From Ornithodoros turicata (lineage: Eukaryota; Arthropoda; Arachnida; Ixodida; Argasidae), in contig NC_088201.1 in the NCBI RefSeq assembly GCF_037126465.1, forward strand, positions 87,944,273 through 88,008,272: DNA of 64,000 bases. Direction: 5' to 3'. A model generated the notes under the pieces. The model did no database searches. It saw only the letters and a list, made by a program, of their open reading frames with translations, and was not told the origin of the DNA. Numbering within the stretch: position 1 is the first letter of the stretch; every line of letters begins with the position of its first letter. This document shows positions 44,390 to 54,802 of this stretch, in pieces. The position numbers and the translations under genes are program-made.

Positions 44390-46090
44390 TTTTCTCCCAT
44401 CAGCCAAAACATGGAATGATGTTTTTGTGTGCTACATATACATAGACCCTGAAGCTTTAGGGTTAAACCCGGTTTCTACCCGCAAAACTGCACCTAAGCT
44501 AGGCACATCTTGGCAATGACATAGTAATTTTGCCCAAAATACATGGTTGATCTCGACTTCTGACACTCTGGATAAACTGTACAACAAACATTTACTCTAC
44601 AATAGAGCCTGATTCCTCCCTGAATTCAGTCTGATGGTAATTTTTCCGCCCAAATTTGCACGAATTTTCGACATAAAGTGGTTGACCCAATTTTTACCCC
44701 TGAATTTGGAAAAAAGTAACACCTGAAAACTTCACGGTCTACATATACATAAATGCCCTGTAACAATATCTATAATGATCTCGAGAAGCTCTTAGCAATT
44801 TTTTAATTTAAGAAAAACCATCCCATTCCTTCCACTTCTGCAATGTCCTATTCGTCCCGAAGTGACAAGCCTGAAGACGTTACTTTTCACGTCAATAGGT
44901 CGCCGACTAAGCTTGTGAGTTTGGCATGCCATAAGGGTCTATAAATACTTCAGCTAGCTGTTGGGATTTGATGTGCAAAGAAACAAGGCGATGTCAAGTG
45001 ATCCCGTGCAGTGATTTACCCAGGCTCCCGCTACAGTCCCCTAAAATTTTGCCCACTCCCCCTATATTTTTTCACCTCGCACCCCCTGTACGGGGTCTTG
45101 CACCTGGAGCCTTTAATTGTGTTTTTTTTCTGCATTGTGGCCCCTGAGGAATTATTACCCCCACCCAGTTTTTCACGACATCCCCTGACCCAGACTTTCT
45201 GGATAAACCACTGATTCTGTGTACCTGAAAACTTGTAGCAGATATAGTAAACTTGATGGACCAATCGACCATTATGACAAAAACAATGGGCACATTGGTG
45301 CCATACATAGATATTTTTCTTATAGCTGTGTTGCTACAACAAATGTAGAAAATATTTTGGCTGCCTCATTCCTCCAGCTGTCTCATACCTCCTGCCTGTC
45401 CCTTGCTAACTGACAAAAGGCTAGATGAAGAATCAGTGCGGGCCATGCACACAAAGGAAGACTTACCATCAGCTGTGCCATTCTCCATGGAGTAGCCATC
45501 TTCAACCTGCGAGTGCTCGGCTCCTTCCACACATGCAGCATGGCTTGACAGGTCAAGAATTCCACCTATTAGAGTGCAAGCATCATTTGAGCAGAGTTTT
45601 ACGAACAGTGATTAACAACGGAATGCAGTGCTTGTAAACGTCGGCTATGCGGTGCAGTGTCTATAAAGAGGTCAGCGTCACACCTGTCATTTTGTTCCTC
45701 TTGACCTTGACCTCTGTCAACACAGTCCTGCGTTAAATTTTCACCAGCTGAGAGGGACAGCCCACTGGCACTATCCTCCATAAGCATGGCACGATCACCA
45801 GGATCATGTACCTCATAACATCTGTCAACTGGCAGAATGGAACTTGTGTTCACGTTTGATAGATCTTAAAAAAAAATATTGGGGCTTACTGTTTGTACCA
45901 GTACTGCTGTGCTCGACTAGGTTCCGTCGGGGGTGCATGAAATGAAATGGCGCACAAAATCCTGCAGGTGAACTTCTGACCGAGCTGACGGGCGTGACTT
46001 TCTTGCATTCTGCGTAGGTATAGGTGTCGCCGACCTCTGGTAAAGGTTACGTGTACTCACGAGTAACATTAATAAATATCCAGCAGAAGC
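44390..46090. other. ISL2EU transposase region between THAP and catalytic exons
   Basis: Minus-strand open frames at 45599-45853 and 45383-45565 are acidic and Ser/Asp-rich and could be linker exons. No domain confirms this. The rest looks intronic, including CCCTGTACGGGGT-type tick-like repeat words near 45080. Confidence 0.35.
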
Positions 46091-46093
46091 GTG

Positions 46094-46510
46094 TTAGTAA
46101 GCAAAACACCCACCTATCATGCTTCGATTTGCAAGCCGCAATGCGCGATCCGACGTCACAGCAGGCTTTTCATGATGATGTGTCGGCAAGTTCCTGCTTG
46201 GAATAGCGCCCAGGACAAGCTTCCTACGTTTCCACCCTGTTACGAAATGAAGTACATCGGCATTGTTGCAGGCTCCTTTGGTAGCCTCTATGGATAACTT
46301 ACCAAACAAAGTAGAGCCGACAGGATATACAAAGTCGTCCTCTGCGAAGTGTTTGCTGCAAACACGGCTGTGGCAGGAATTCATCTTTCCCATTCTCAAT
46401 TTCACAAGCCATGCTCTCCGGAGTTTTCTGTCGAGCGGATAGAAATGAAAACTAACACCACGCTCGCCCGCGTAGGTTTTACACTGAGGCACTGTGCAAA
46501 ATAACACCAT
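46094..46510 (-). CDS. ISL2EU transposase, THAP zinc-finger exon
   Basis: The ATG at 46510 begins MVLFCTVPQCKTYAGERGVS. The C-x4-C pair, FHFYPLD, the invariant Trp (RRAWLVKLRMGK) and VCSKHFAEDDF (C-x2-H-F) make a canonical C2CH THAP domain of about 75 residues, followed by a basic tail. In ISL2EU and P-element-type transposases this finger recognises the transposon ends. It lies about 200 bp inside the right end, in line with the catalytic exons downstream on the same strand. The acidic linker exons in between are uncertain. Confidence 0.85.
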   Translation of the reverse strand: MVLFCTVPQCKTYAGERGVSFHFYPLDRKLRRAWLVKLRMGKMNSCHSRVCSKHFAEDDFVYPVGSTLFGKLSIEATKGACNNADVLHFVTGWKRRKLVLGAIPSRNLPTHHHEKPAVTSDRALRLANRSMIGGCFAY

Positions 46511-46712
46511 GTTTGCGAATTTGGACACTTGAAGTCATCAATTCCATGAAATCGTGTGATAAAAGCACATGGAGAGCTTCTTGACACAGTAAAAAGGGTA
46601 CACACGTATACTGCGTATATCGGCCCGATCGGCGGGTATCCAGCTTGTGACGTCGCTGCACCACGTGATACCCGCGCTCGTAGCGCCACCGTCGTTCGTT
46701 CTCAAGGCGAAT

Positions 46713-47647
46713 AGAAAGATCAAGAAGAAATGGTTAGGTGGAGTGGATCGGTACCGAGGTTATCACAAGCTCACGCGCGCAGAAGCCGTGGAACAGCTGA
46801 AAAAAGAAGATGCTTACACCCTTCACAAGCCAGTGAAGAAAAAATTTAAGCGACGCTCCATCATCACAACTCACGTGCAGGATTTATATCAGGCAGACCT
46901 TCTGGATATGCGTAAATACCAGAAGTTTAACAAGGGCTTCAGGTACATCCTAACGGTCATAGATACACTATCGAGGTACCTGTACATGGTCCCCATTCGC
47001 ACAAAGCGCCCGCAAGACGTAAAGAAAGCTCTCCAACGAGTTTTCCGTCACGGAATTCCGAAGAATTTGCTCACGGATTGCGGAAGCGAATTTTGGGGTT
47101 CCCCCGTTTGTTAGTATTTTCAGTCGTTACTAAATCACTACAGCATGCAAAGCAGAATGAAAGCGGCCTCCTGTGAACTCGTGCAGAGAACAATTAGAGA
47201 AAGAATAGCCAGGCATTTCACTAGTACGGGGAAGTTTAATTATATCAACGCACTGCCGAAGATAGTGGCCGACTATAACGACTCGGTACACTCCGTCACG
47301 AGAGCAAGTATAAAGCAGGGGACCAGGTGAGGCTCGCGTTAGATCGCGGCGTGTTCGCCAAAGGCTACGATCAAAGGTGGACGGCCAAAGTGTTCGAGGT
47401 GTCGCGAACGAAAAAGACCGATCCGCCAGTAGTGTACGTGAAATATTCGACGGGAAAAGAAATACTGGGATCATTCTACGAGCAGGAGCTGCAGCCCATC
47501 CACCATCTTTCCTCGTACGATAAGCCACTCATATCCGCGGTGATTAGAAAGAAGAAAATTAATGGGGTGTTGCACTACTTGGTTCGTTGGTTCGGATACG
47601 CCAAAGATCACGATTCTTGGGTGCCCGCCAGCGATGTCAGAAAATGA
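46713..47647 (+). pseudogene. Polinton integrase (retroviral type, chromodomain), broken
   Basis: This is the body of the integrase that inserts the element. LKKEDAYTLHKPVKKKFKRR precedes the rve core: QADLLDM (first catalytic D), LTVIDTLSRYLYMVPI, NLLTDCGSEFWGS (second D). A TAG at 47112-47114 interrupts, but the same frame goes on with YSMQSRMKAASCELVQRTIR (third acidic residue region) and IVADYNDSVHS. A frameshift near 47310 leads to the SH3-like part (AGDQVRLALDRG, FAKGYDQRWTAKVFEV). The C-terminal chromodomain-like GVLHYLVRWFGYAKDHDSWV follows. There is one stop, one frameshift and a transposon near the N-terminus, so it is dead. Confidence 0.9.
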
Positions 47648-48587
47648 ATTTTACGTGTATGTGCTCTCGAACGCCAGCATGGACCTGTACCCGTCCAACA
47701 TGCTGAATGACTTCGCGATCGCGTTAGATAAGCTGCTACACCTGGATGATTCGTACGTCGTCGGTCTAGAGGGATTTTCCATTCCCAACAGCTTCCTGAA
47801 CGTGAACCAAGCGCCTGATAACCGGATAACGCTATCAACGGAGAAGTGGCAAACAAAACAGCTCACGTTCGAAGACACGGACACGCTATTGAATAAAATA
47901 TTCCCCGAATATGGGATAGAGTGGACTTACGAGGAAGATCACTACGTGTTTAAGCTACCGTCGCGCGTGCGCTCGGTGAAATTAATCGACAGACCGCTGC
48001 ATCTCGCCTTTGAAATCGTCGACATCGATGGAGATCACCCGGAGGGCGGTATAGTACGCGCTGTCCCAAACGTGTTACCTCTAGAGGAGGAAAGAGCCGT
48101 TATGATGCGAGTTCGCCGGGTGATAGTGATCAATAACGATCTAATTTTAGAACCCCGATCGCTAATTACCGACACGTTCAACGAATTCTTCAGAGCGATG
48201 ATCGATACGGAATCAAGGGTGGAATACAAAGACAACACTTACTCGCTCTCTCTCCCTGCGAATTTCAACTTGTCGACCGAGTTCCTCGACCTCATTCAGG
48301 TGAAGCACGTCCGTGTTGAAGGATCCCGAAAGCGCATCACGCGTAATCCCATAGTGAAGACGTACCGCATCCACATAAACACTCGAGAGACGGAAAGTTG
48401 GCGCATTTCACTTCCACCAAATTACTACGAAACACCCGAAGCTCTCGTGAGCGCCATCCATGAGCGTCTGCAGCCGGAGGCTTCCCTCACGTACGATGCA
48501 TGGGCGAGAAAGTGTTCGTTAGCCGTGATTTTCCGTGATACCGCTGATAGATCGACGCTGACGCTGCACTTTAAGCATGTACACTAA
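47634..48587 (+). CDS. Polinton minor capsid (penton-like) protein
   Basis: 317 residues from the ATG at 47634, overlapping the integrase end. The start MSENEFYVYVLSNASMDLYP, then NMLNDFAIALDKLLHLDDSY and VVGLEGFSIP, is the conserved opening of the Polinton minor capsid protein predicted to be a single jelly-roll penton. The C-terminus is beta-rich (LTLHFKHVH). No frameshift was found, which makes it one of the few intact long genes of this copy. It lies just upstream of the pVI-like and major capsid genes, the usual order. The function is taken from structure predictions published for the family, not from this sequence alone. Confidence 0.75.
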   Translation: MSENEFYVYVLSNASMDLYPSNMLNDFAIALDKLLHLDDSYVVGLEGFSIPNSFLNVNQAPDNRITLSTEKWQTKQLTFEDTDTLLNKIFPEYGIEWTYEEDHYVFKLPSRVRSVKLIDRPLHLAFEIVDIDGDHPEGGIVRAVPNVLPLEEERAVMMRVRRVIVINNDLILEPRSLITDTFNEFFRAMIDTESRVEYKDNTYSLSLPANFNLSTEFLDLIQVKHVRVEGSRKRITRNPIVKTYRIHINTRETESWRISLPPNYYETPEALVSAIHERLQPEASLTYDAWARKCSLAVIFRDTADRSTLTLHFKHVH

Positions 48588-48921
48588 AGCGGTACCAATC
48601 TACGGATTTGGCGTTCCGACGGTATACAGGTCGCACCTGTACCAGAGGGGAGGCAATTTCTTTTCTCAGCTCGGGCGTTTCGCTATTCCACTCTTTAAAC
48701 GCGTATCGCCCTACTTAAAAAGACGGCTGTTGCGACCGCTAAGCGCGTGGCCAAAAATCTATCGGAGGGAGACTCTTTCGGAAGTGCGCTTAAATGAAAT
48801 TCTCGAAGTTGAAATTAAGTGAAATTCTCCGCGAACTCGGAGGGGCTGGCGGGCGAAGAAAGAGGAGAAAACCGGATGTCTTCGACGGCATAAATCACGC
48901 TGGTTGCGCGGCCACAATTTA
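48577..48921 (+). pseudogene. Polinton small virion protein (Gly-Gly hydrophobic, pVI/pX-like), frameshifted
   Basis: The ATG at 48577 overlaps the penton stop by 11 nt. The N-terminus reads YRSHLYQRGGNFFSQLGRFA and IPLFKRVSPY, an RGG followed by an amphipathic helix as in adenovirus pVI/pX-like Polinton proteins. Near 48715 the frame shifts to KKTAVATAKRVAKNLSEGDS (the expected continuation), then again near 48815 to a basic tail GGAGGRRKRRKPDVFD, ending at TAG 48919-48921. A protein of this kind normally sits directly before the major capsid gene, as here. Confidence 0.6.
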
Positions 48922-48929
48922 GTTGCGAG

Positions 48930-50236
48930 ATGGACACGATTAACGTCGTACATCCCGACACTCCTCCCTTGGATAAGCCGGAAACACAGTTATTTTCCGT
49001 GCCGGGAACGCAGTGGCATATACTGAAGGGGGAATATGAGGTATTCTACCCGGTCGCTGACATATCCTCCGTCATAGAGTTCCAGCTTTCGAATTTGGGG
49101 CACCACTATCTCGATTTGAACTCTGCGTACATAGTGACGAAAGTCCGCATCGTACGTGACGATGGTTCGCTACCGGAAACACAGGCTGGCGATCGGACGA
49201 CCTACGACAAGGTCTACCCCGTCAACGCGTTCGCCAGCTCGCTTTTCAAGAATGTAGCCGTCTTCTTGAATCAGACCATGATTATGAATAATGATTTGTA
49301 TAGCTATAGAAGCTACCTGGATATTTTGCTTCACGCCAGCACCACGGAGCAAAATACCGTGCATAAAGCAGGTCTGTACACGCAAGAAGAAGCGCGTCAA
49401 TCGGAAAACAACATTCGCGCTCGTGGACCGACCGAACGATACAACCTCACACGTGGCGGCAAGACCATCGACCTGGTTTCCAAGATCAACTTGGACATTT
49501 TCCTGCAGCCTAAGCTACTCATATCGGGAGTGGAGATTAGGCTTGTTTTTTATCAAGGCTCCGCATTATGACGCATAGACGCGTTCCGCACTATGAAGAC
49601 CGATCAGGAGCAGCACACACATAAAGTGGAAATCATGAGTGCCACCTTGTACATAAAGAAAATCACCGTGTCTACCAGCCTATTCCTCGGACACGAAATG
49701 GAATTGCAGCAGCGCAAGGCTCTCTACACACTGGCTGGAAGTGAATCGCGTATTCGTTCGCTACCAGTTTGGAACCTCGATGCATGCCTGGAAGATTTAT
49801 TTCCAGAGAAGATACCGTCTAAGGTGGTGGTCGCATTCGTGCCCACCCTAGCCTACCAGGGAGCATTCAAACGGGACCCGTATCGATTTGTCAACTGCGA
49901 CATTGAGTCGGCGACGCTCAGCGTGATACGGGACGCAACGAATAGACACGTTCGACTTCAACAATAACCTGAACCACCGAAGCTACTTCAACCTCCTGGA
50001 GCAGCTGTGTGAGAAGCACGTCTCCTACGAATACAACCACTACGTTGGAAACAAGTTCCTACTGTACTACGACCTGGATCCCGATCCTGTCCACCTGTCA
50101 CCGATCAGGCGTGGAAACGTTCGTCTGCAACTCAAGTTCCGACGTGCCTTGGCCGAACCCACGACCGTATTGATACTGTCCGAGAGTGTGCGAATTATGT
50201 CCATCGATAAGAACAGGAACGTCACACTGGGTTAGC
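48930..50236 (+). pseudogene. Polinton major capsid protein (double jelly roll), frameshifted
   Basis: The ATG at 48930 begins MDTINVVHPDTPPLDKPETQ. FYPVADISSVIEFQLSNLG, DLNSAYIVTKVRIV, VNAFASSLFKNVAVFLNQT and YSYRSYLDILL are hallmarks of the Polinton major capsid protein, often annotated as 'F54H12.2-like'. A stop at 49569 and a shift lead to the frame of 49593-49967 (QQRKALYTLAGSESR, VVVAFVPTLAYQGAFKRDPY). A second shift near 49940 leads to IDTFDFNNNLNHRSYFNLLE and the end at TAG 50234. The total of ~435 residues is typical. Two frameshifts prevent a full product. Confidence 0.85.
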
Positions 50237-50237
50237 G

Positions 50238-50672
50238 ATGTTCGAGCAAGATATCGAGAGACTCCTGAAGTACAACGATTACACTTCGGCACTCTTTCGC
50301 GGTGTATACGCTCGAGACGACCGTCTGCCAGCGCTGGATAGACCGGGTATAATCGTGGTGAACACCGATCAGCGACAGCAAGCTGGGGAGCACTGGATTC
50401 TGTACGTGAAAATGAAGGATGACCTCATCTACTTTGATTCCTTCGGATTGCCACCCATCGAACCCGAGTTGGAATGCCTCACCGTCGATGAATATAATGA
50501 TGTCTGTATCCAAAGCCTGTATTCTCCAATGTGTGGTGTGTACTGTTGTATCGTGGCGACACTGTTGGCGAAAGAGAAATGACTGAAGAGCATTGTATCC
50601 CTGTTTTCCGATAATCTCGCCGCTAATGACCTAAAATCAATAAAGCTGCTAGAAAAGTTGTTTGTCGCTTAA
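50238..50672 (+). pseudogene. Polinton adenain-type cysteine protease, premature TGA
   Basis: The ATG at 50238 follows the capsid stop by one base. The Ulp1/adenain fold is marked by QQAGEHWILYV (catalytic His), LIYFDSFGLPP (Asp) and YSPMCGVYCC (catalytic Cys, preceded by the oxyanion Gln region CIQSLY). The frame stops at TGA 50580-50582 after LLAKEK, but the same frame stays open to TAA 50670-50672 with LKSIVSLFSDNLAANDLKSI, which looks like the normal C-terminal helix (FSDNL...ND). A single TGA has therefore truncated the last 29 residues. The catalytic residues are all upstream of it, so activity cannot be ruled out. In virions this enzyme processes capsid precursors. Confidence 0.85.
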
Positions 50673-50905
50673 AAAAGTGTGGTGTCCTTTATTCTCCCCC
50701 ACACCACAAACTATACTTGCTTAGTCAATGAATACGCGCTATAGCTCCCTATCATATCATTCTATCAATAGAGCTTCCCGCCATATCAGCCTATCTTCCT
50801 AATCCATCACAACAAAGCAACATTTTTTTCTCTTAAAATCAGAAATACATGTATTTTTATTTTACTGCTAATTACATATGGGACGCGGACTTTCGCTGGT
50901 CTCGC
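50673..50905. other. Short AT-rich spacer between convergent Polinton genes
   Basis: This is the only real intergenic space in the structural block. It contains the 3' ends of the protease (plus) and of the 106-residue protein (minus), with AATAAAG at 50638 and TTTATT at 50855 as likely polyadenylation signals for the two strands. Confidence 0.5.
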
Positions 50906-50907
50906 GG

Positions 50908-51228
50908 TCACTTCTTCTTTGCGTGAGTAAAGATGATGTCGACTGAATCCCTGAATCTCTCCTTCTTCTCTAGTTTCAGATCTGGTAATTCTCGCATTTC
51001 TTGCAAATCTTCATCTGTGAGTCGCTTAAAACGACTGGGTAGGTACACCTTTATGCGTGTATCGTTGTCCATCAGGAGTTCCACGTACACGGACTCCCCG
51101 TACATAGTATCCACTTTGCGTAAGTCCAGCACGTCGGGCTTTTCGTTGTTCGGAACAATGCTCATTTTCTGAATGTCCCCATCACCGGGTTTCTTTAGTT
51201 TATCCAGCTTCTCGAAAATAGATGACAT
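50908..51228 (-). CDS. Conserved-looking 106-residue Polinton protein, minus strand
   Basis: ATG at 51228. It is the only gene read on the minus strand of the Polinton proper. Residues 60-80 read RIKVYLPSRFKRLTDEDLQE, a motif ('(K/R)VYLP-x-RF-x-x-LTDE') that I associate with small proteins repeated in arthropod Polintons and other selfish elements, without a proven function. A charged N-terminus (FEKLDKLKKPGDGD) precedes a beta-rich middle. The frame is intact. A DNA-binding role is possible but is a guess. Confidence 0.5.
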   Translation of the reverse strand: MSSIFEKLDKLKKPGDGDIQKMSIVPNNEKPDVLDLRKVDTMYGESVYVELLMDNDTRIKVYLPSRFKRLTDEDLQEMRELPDLKLEKKERFRDSVDIIFTHAKKK

Positions 51229-51230
51229 AT

Positions 51231-51700
51231 CTCTCAGTGCAAGTTTCTACGCACGCCAAATGAACTGAAAATGAGGACAACTATTACCTAACTTTCCTCA
51301 TCTTGAATACAATACTGAAACATACCTTTCTCGTTGTGCGCTTCACCGGGAGTCGACCGACGGAAGTAGCTTCACATACCTCAAATGAGCTGTATATATC
51401 GCAACTTTTATATAAAGCACCCCTGGAGGAGCGCAAGGGTGGTGCGATTCTCTTTACACAATCACGCGGGAACAGCATCTGATATATGATGCGCGCGCGC
51501 GCGCGAAGGACATTTGGAGTTTCTTGGCAACTGCATAAGCCAACCCTTTGTTCTTGGTGCTTGTTTCGGCAATGAGCAGGTGGTGACGTGGGCTCATAGG
51601 GAATCAGGAGTCCACAGTGCGTGTCTAAAATTATCAGCGGGAAGGGAGTGGGTTCGTGTCCACCGACGTCCAAAACGTTCAAATATGTATTTCCGCGATG
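51231..51700. other. Region between the divergent 106-residue gene and the polymerase
   Basis: No gene is supported. It should hold the two divergent promoters. A TATATATC/TATATAAAG stretch at 51400-51420 (GAGCTGTATATATCGCAACT, TTTATATAAAGC) and an alternating GCGCGCGCGCGC tract at 51492-51504 are the visible features. Confidence 0.45.
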
Positions 51701-51708
51701 ACAACTTA

Positions 51709-54707
51709 AAAATTCGGATGCAAAAGGGCACTTCCCGATCATTTGGCTAAACGCAGGAACGTGCTGACGAATATTAATTTACCGGCACGTAAGGAGGGTG
51801 AGTGTTTTAAATACAATACGCTCGCTCTCCTGCACCCGCAGGAAAGGAATTTGTGGAAAAAATGTGAAAACTATGCCGCGGAGTACTGGTGGCCTAGTCG
51901 CTTCCCCGTTTCCTACTCTGATCTGGATGAATTTGAAGACAAAAACAAGATATCCGTGTACGTATACGAGTACGTCGATCAGGGAGTGCACGTGTCGCGA
52001 CCCCCAAAACTCGAGTATGAAAAGAAAATTCACTTATTGGCTATAGGTGAACATTTTTTCAGAATCAAGTCTCTCGAGCGGTTGCTGATGAGAGACAACA
52101 GGCGTTTCGTATGCGAGCGTTGCACGCGCTCTTTCCCGAAGGAAGAGAGCATGGCGAAACATCATCGCCTGTGCGCGGACGTAAACGAAATTATATTGGA
52201 ATTTTGCGAACCGGGCAAAAACTTTGTAGAATTTACTAAAATACAGTACAAGCAGCAGTATAACTACGTCGTCGCGTTGGACACGGAGAGCGTACTCGCG
52301 CCCAGTGGTGTTGGCATGCAGCGTCACGTCACCTCGAGCTTCTGTGCCGTGCTCGTGCGCACCCACGACTCGAAGTGCGCACCACGAAGGTGATGCGCAT
52401 CAGGACGCACCACGGTGAAGATTCCGGGAGGCAGTGCGTCAGAGCTTTGATGGAAATGCGGGACGAGATGATCGCCCTGAACGACTGCCCCGCGGAAATG
52501 GTGCTGAATGATGAGCAACGAGCGCGGCACAGAGCTGCCACCCACTGCGCGTACTGCGGGCGGGAGTTCGCGCAAGATCTATCCCGTGTCCGGCACCACG
52601 ACCATTCCAAGCGCTGTACTGCCGGCGAGACAAATTACATCGCGACGCTGTGCAACCACTGTAACATGGCGTGCACGACGCGGGAAAAACTGCCCATCAT
52701 GGTGCACAATCTGGCCTACGATTTGGCCGGACTGCTGCGGGAATTTCACCTTCTCGAGTGGAAGCGAGCTCCCTTCATCGTGGCCAGTTCCATGGAAAAA
52801 ATCCGATCGTTCGAAATTGGCACATTCCTATTCAGAGATACCATGCAGTACCTAAATTCGCTGGGAGAGCTCGTGGAAACCATCAAATCCATGGGGGGCG
52901 CAGAGGCGTTCCAATGCCTGAAGCAGGTATTTGGAGACGACTACGAAAATTTGCTTCGTAAAGGTGTATTCCCATACAGCCACGTTAGCTCGTTCGCAGT
53001 ATACGACGAATTGGCTCTGCCGGCAAAATCCGCCTTCCGAAACGATCTGACGGGGGAGGGTATAAGCGACGAAGACTATCAGTACGCGCTGCACGTATTT
53101 GAACGTTTTCGATGCTCGAATCTGAGGGATTATAATGCATTGTACCTGAAAACAGATGCCCTGTTACATGCTGACGTAATCCAGCACTTCCGGCGCCTGT
53201 GCTACGACGCGCGCGGATTGGAATTGCTTCATTGCGTTTCGCTGGCATCCTATTCGTGGCAATGCGCCCTAAATTACACGCGGGCAAAATTGGAGCTGAT
53301 CGTTGACGAGGACATGTACCGAACCATCGAATCGGGTGTTAGAGGCGGACTCTGTCAGGTGAGCAGGCGTCATTTAAGGGCTAACAACCCACTGTGCAGT
53401 GGCTACGATCCCGATAAAGAGGAGGTGTACCCATATCGTACATAGATTGCAACAATCTTTACGGATTCAGTATGATAAAGCACCTCCCCGTCGGCGATTT
53501 CGAATGGGTCGAGGATTTTAGCTCTGTGGATTTTATGCGCCACCCCACGGATTCGGACGTGGGATACGTGTACGTGTGCGACTTGGAGTATCCAAAATCT
53601 ATCCACGCGCTGACGTGGTACTTCCCCCTGGCTCCTGAGAAGGCGGTCGTCCCGAAGGAATGGCTCTCATCATTTCAGCGGGGGCTCCTCGAAGAGTTAA
53701 TTTATCAGCCGGCGAACAGCAAAAAGCTGCTGCTCACGTGCAAGGACAAGGTCGAGTACGTGGTTCATTACGCTCTGCTCGCGCTCTATTGTAGATTGGG
53801 CATGCGGGTGACGAAAATTCACCGAATTCTAAAATTTCGTCAGGCACCATTCCTGCGTCCCTACATTGAGGACAATGTTGCCAGACACGTGGCCTCGAGC
53901 ATGACGTTCGAGAAAAATTTCTGTAAAATCTCAAATAATGCGGTCTTCGGACGTACGTTGCTAAATAAATTTAATATGCAAGACATTCGAGTAGCCTTCG
54001 ATGAGGAGACGGCGAGTCGCCTCAGGAGTCAGGCGGAATGCGTGCGAATGAAAATTTTGTCCCCCGATTGTGTCATATACGAAATGCGCAAGAGAAAAGT
54101 GCGATGCGATTTCCCCCTGCAGATTGGCTTCACGATTTTAGAACTGAGTAAGTTAACCATGTACTCGTTCTACTATGAAACCCTGTTGAGTAAGCTCACT
54201 TGTCCGGTGATTACCTGCTACTTTGACATGGATTCTCTGATCCTCAACCTATTCTGCAAGGACTACGAAGATCAGTTACGTGCGATCGCCGACGACCATT
54301 TAGACTTGTCTTCCTTCGATCGTGATCATCCACTGTACAGCGAGAGGAATCGCGATAGACTTGGCGCGTTCATAAGTGAAACGGGTAGCATACGCATCGA
54401 GGAAGTAATATGCTTGAAAGCCAAAATGTATTACATCAAATTAGCCGGGGGAAAACAGATAGCAAGAGCTAAAGGGGTCAAAAAGAACATTGTGCGCAAA
54501 CACCTCCTCCATGATACGTACCGCGATACCTTATTCAAGCACGCTAGCGTATCGCACGAACAGGTGTCAGTAGTGGGAAAGAAACAGTGCATGTACACCA
54601 TCAGAAATGTGAAAAGAAGTCTGATGGCGTACGATGACAAACGATATCTGTACAATGACGTGGACTCCTACCCGTACGGAACCTGCGAATATGGTAAGCT
54701 CGAGTGA
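51709..54707 (+). pseudogene. Polinton protein-primed family B DNA polymerase, frameshifted
   Basis: It replicates the element from a terminal protein. The N-terminal region contains FKYNTLALLHP and a C2H2-like finger, CERCTRSFPKEESMAKHHRLC. The exonuclease follows with VALDTES (Exo I) and HNLAYD (Exo II), and between them an HNH/zinc-like CAYCGREF...HHDHSKRC...CNHCN. Palm motifs are YIDCNNLYGFSM (motif A, near 53437), KISNNAVFGRT (motif B, near 53926) and CYFDMDSLIL (motif C, near 54220; usual YxDTDS). Shifts near 52375 and 53430 break the frame. The first ATG, at 51709, is out of phase with the body, so either a third shift or a non-ATG start near 51743 applies. The ~1000-residue length is normal. 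Confidence 0.9.
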
Positions 54708-54802
54708 ATGACGTAGATAGCGGGATTTCACCTGGCGTTCTTTCCCCAGATAATGCAGTGGATGAGAAGGAGTAGCATCATTTGGACTGCGCCACTGGAA
54801 GG

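Larger units (their letters stand above)
38029..46710. mobile_element. ISL2EU-type DNA transposon nested in the Polinton, 8.7 kb
   Basis: Termini TCGCCTTGAGAA (38029-38040) and TTCTCAAGGCGA (46699-46710) are flanked by AT on each side (38027-38028 and 46711-46712). A second inverted block, CGTCACAAGCTGGAT, lies about 50 bp inside each end. A 2-bp AT duplication is the established target for the ISL2EU (IS4EU) superfamily. The gene content agrees: a THAP-DDE transposase on one strand and a nuclease of the YqaJ family on the other. Confidence 0.88.

Noticed and set aside
47130..47528. 132-residue minus frame antisense to the integrase
   Set aside because: It is a shadow of the integrase coding strand, with no domain.
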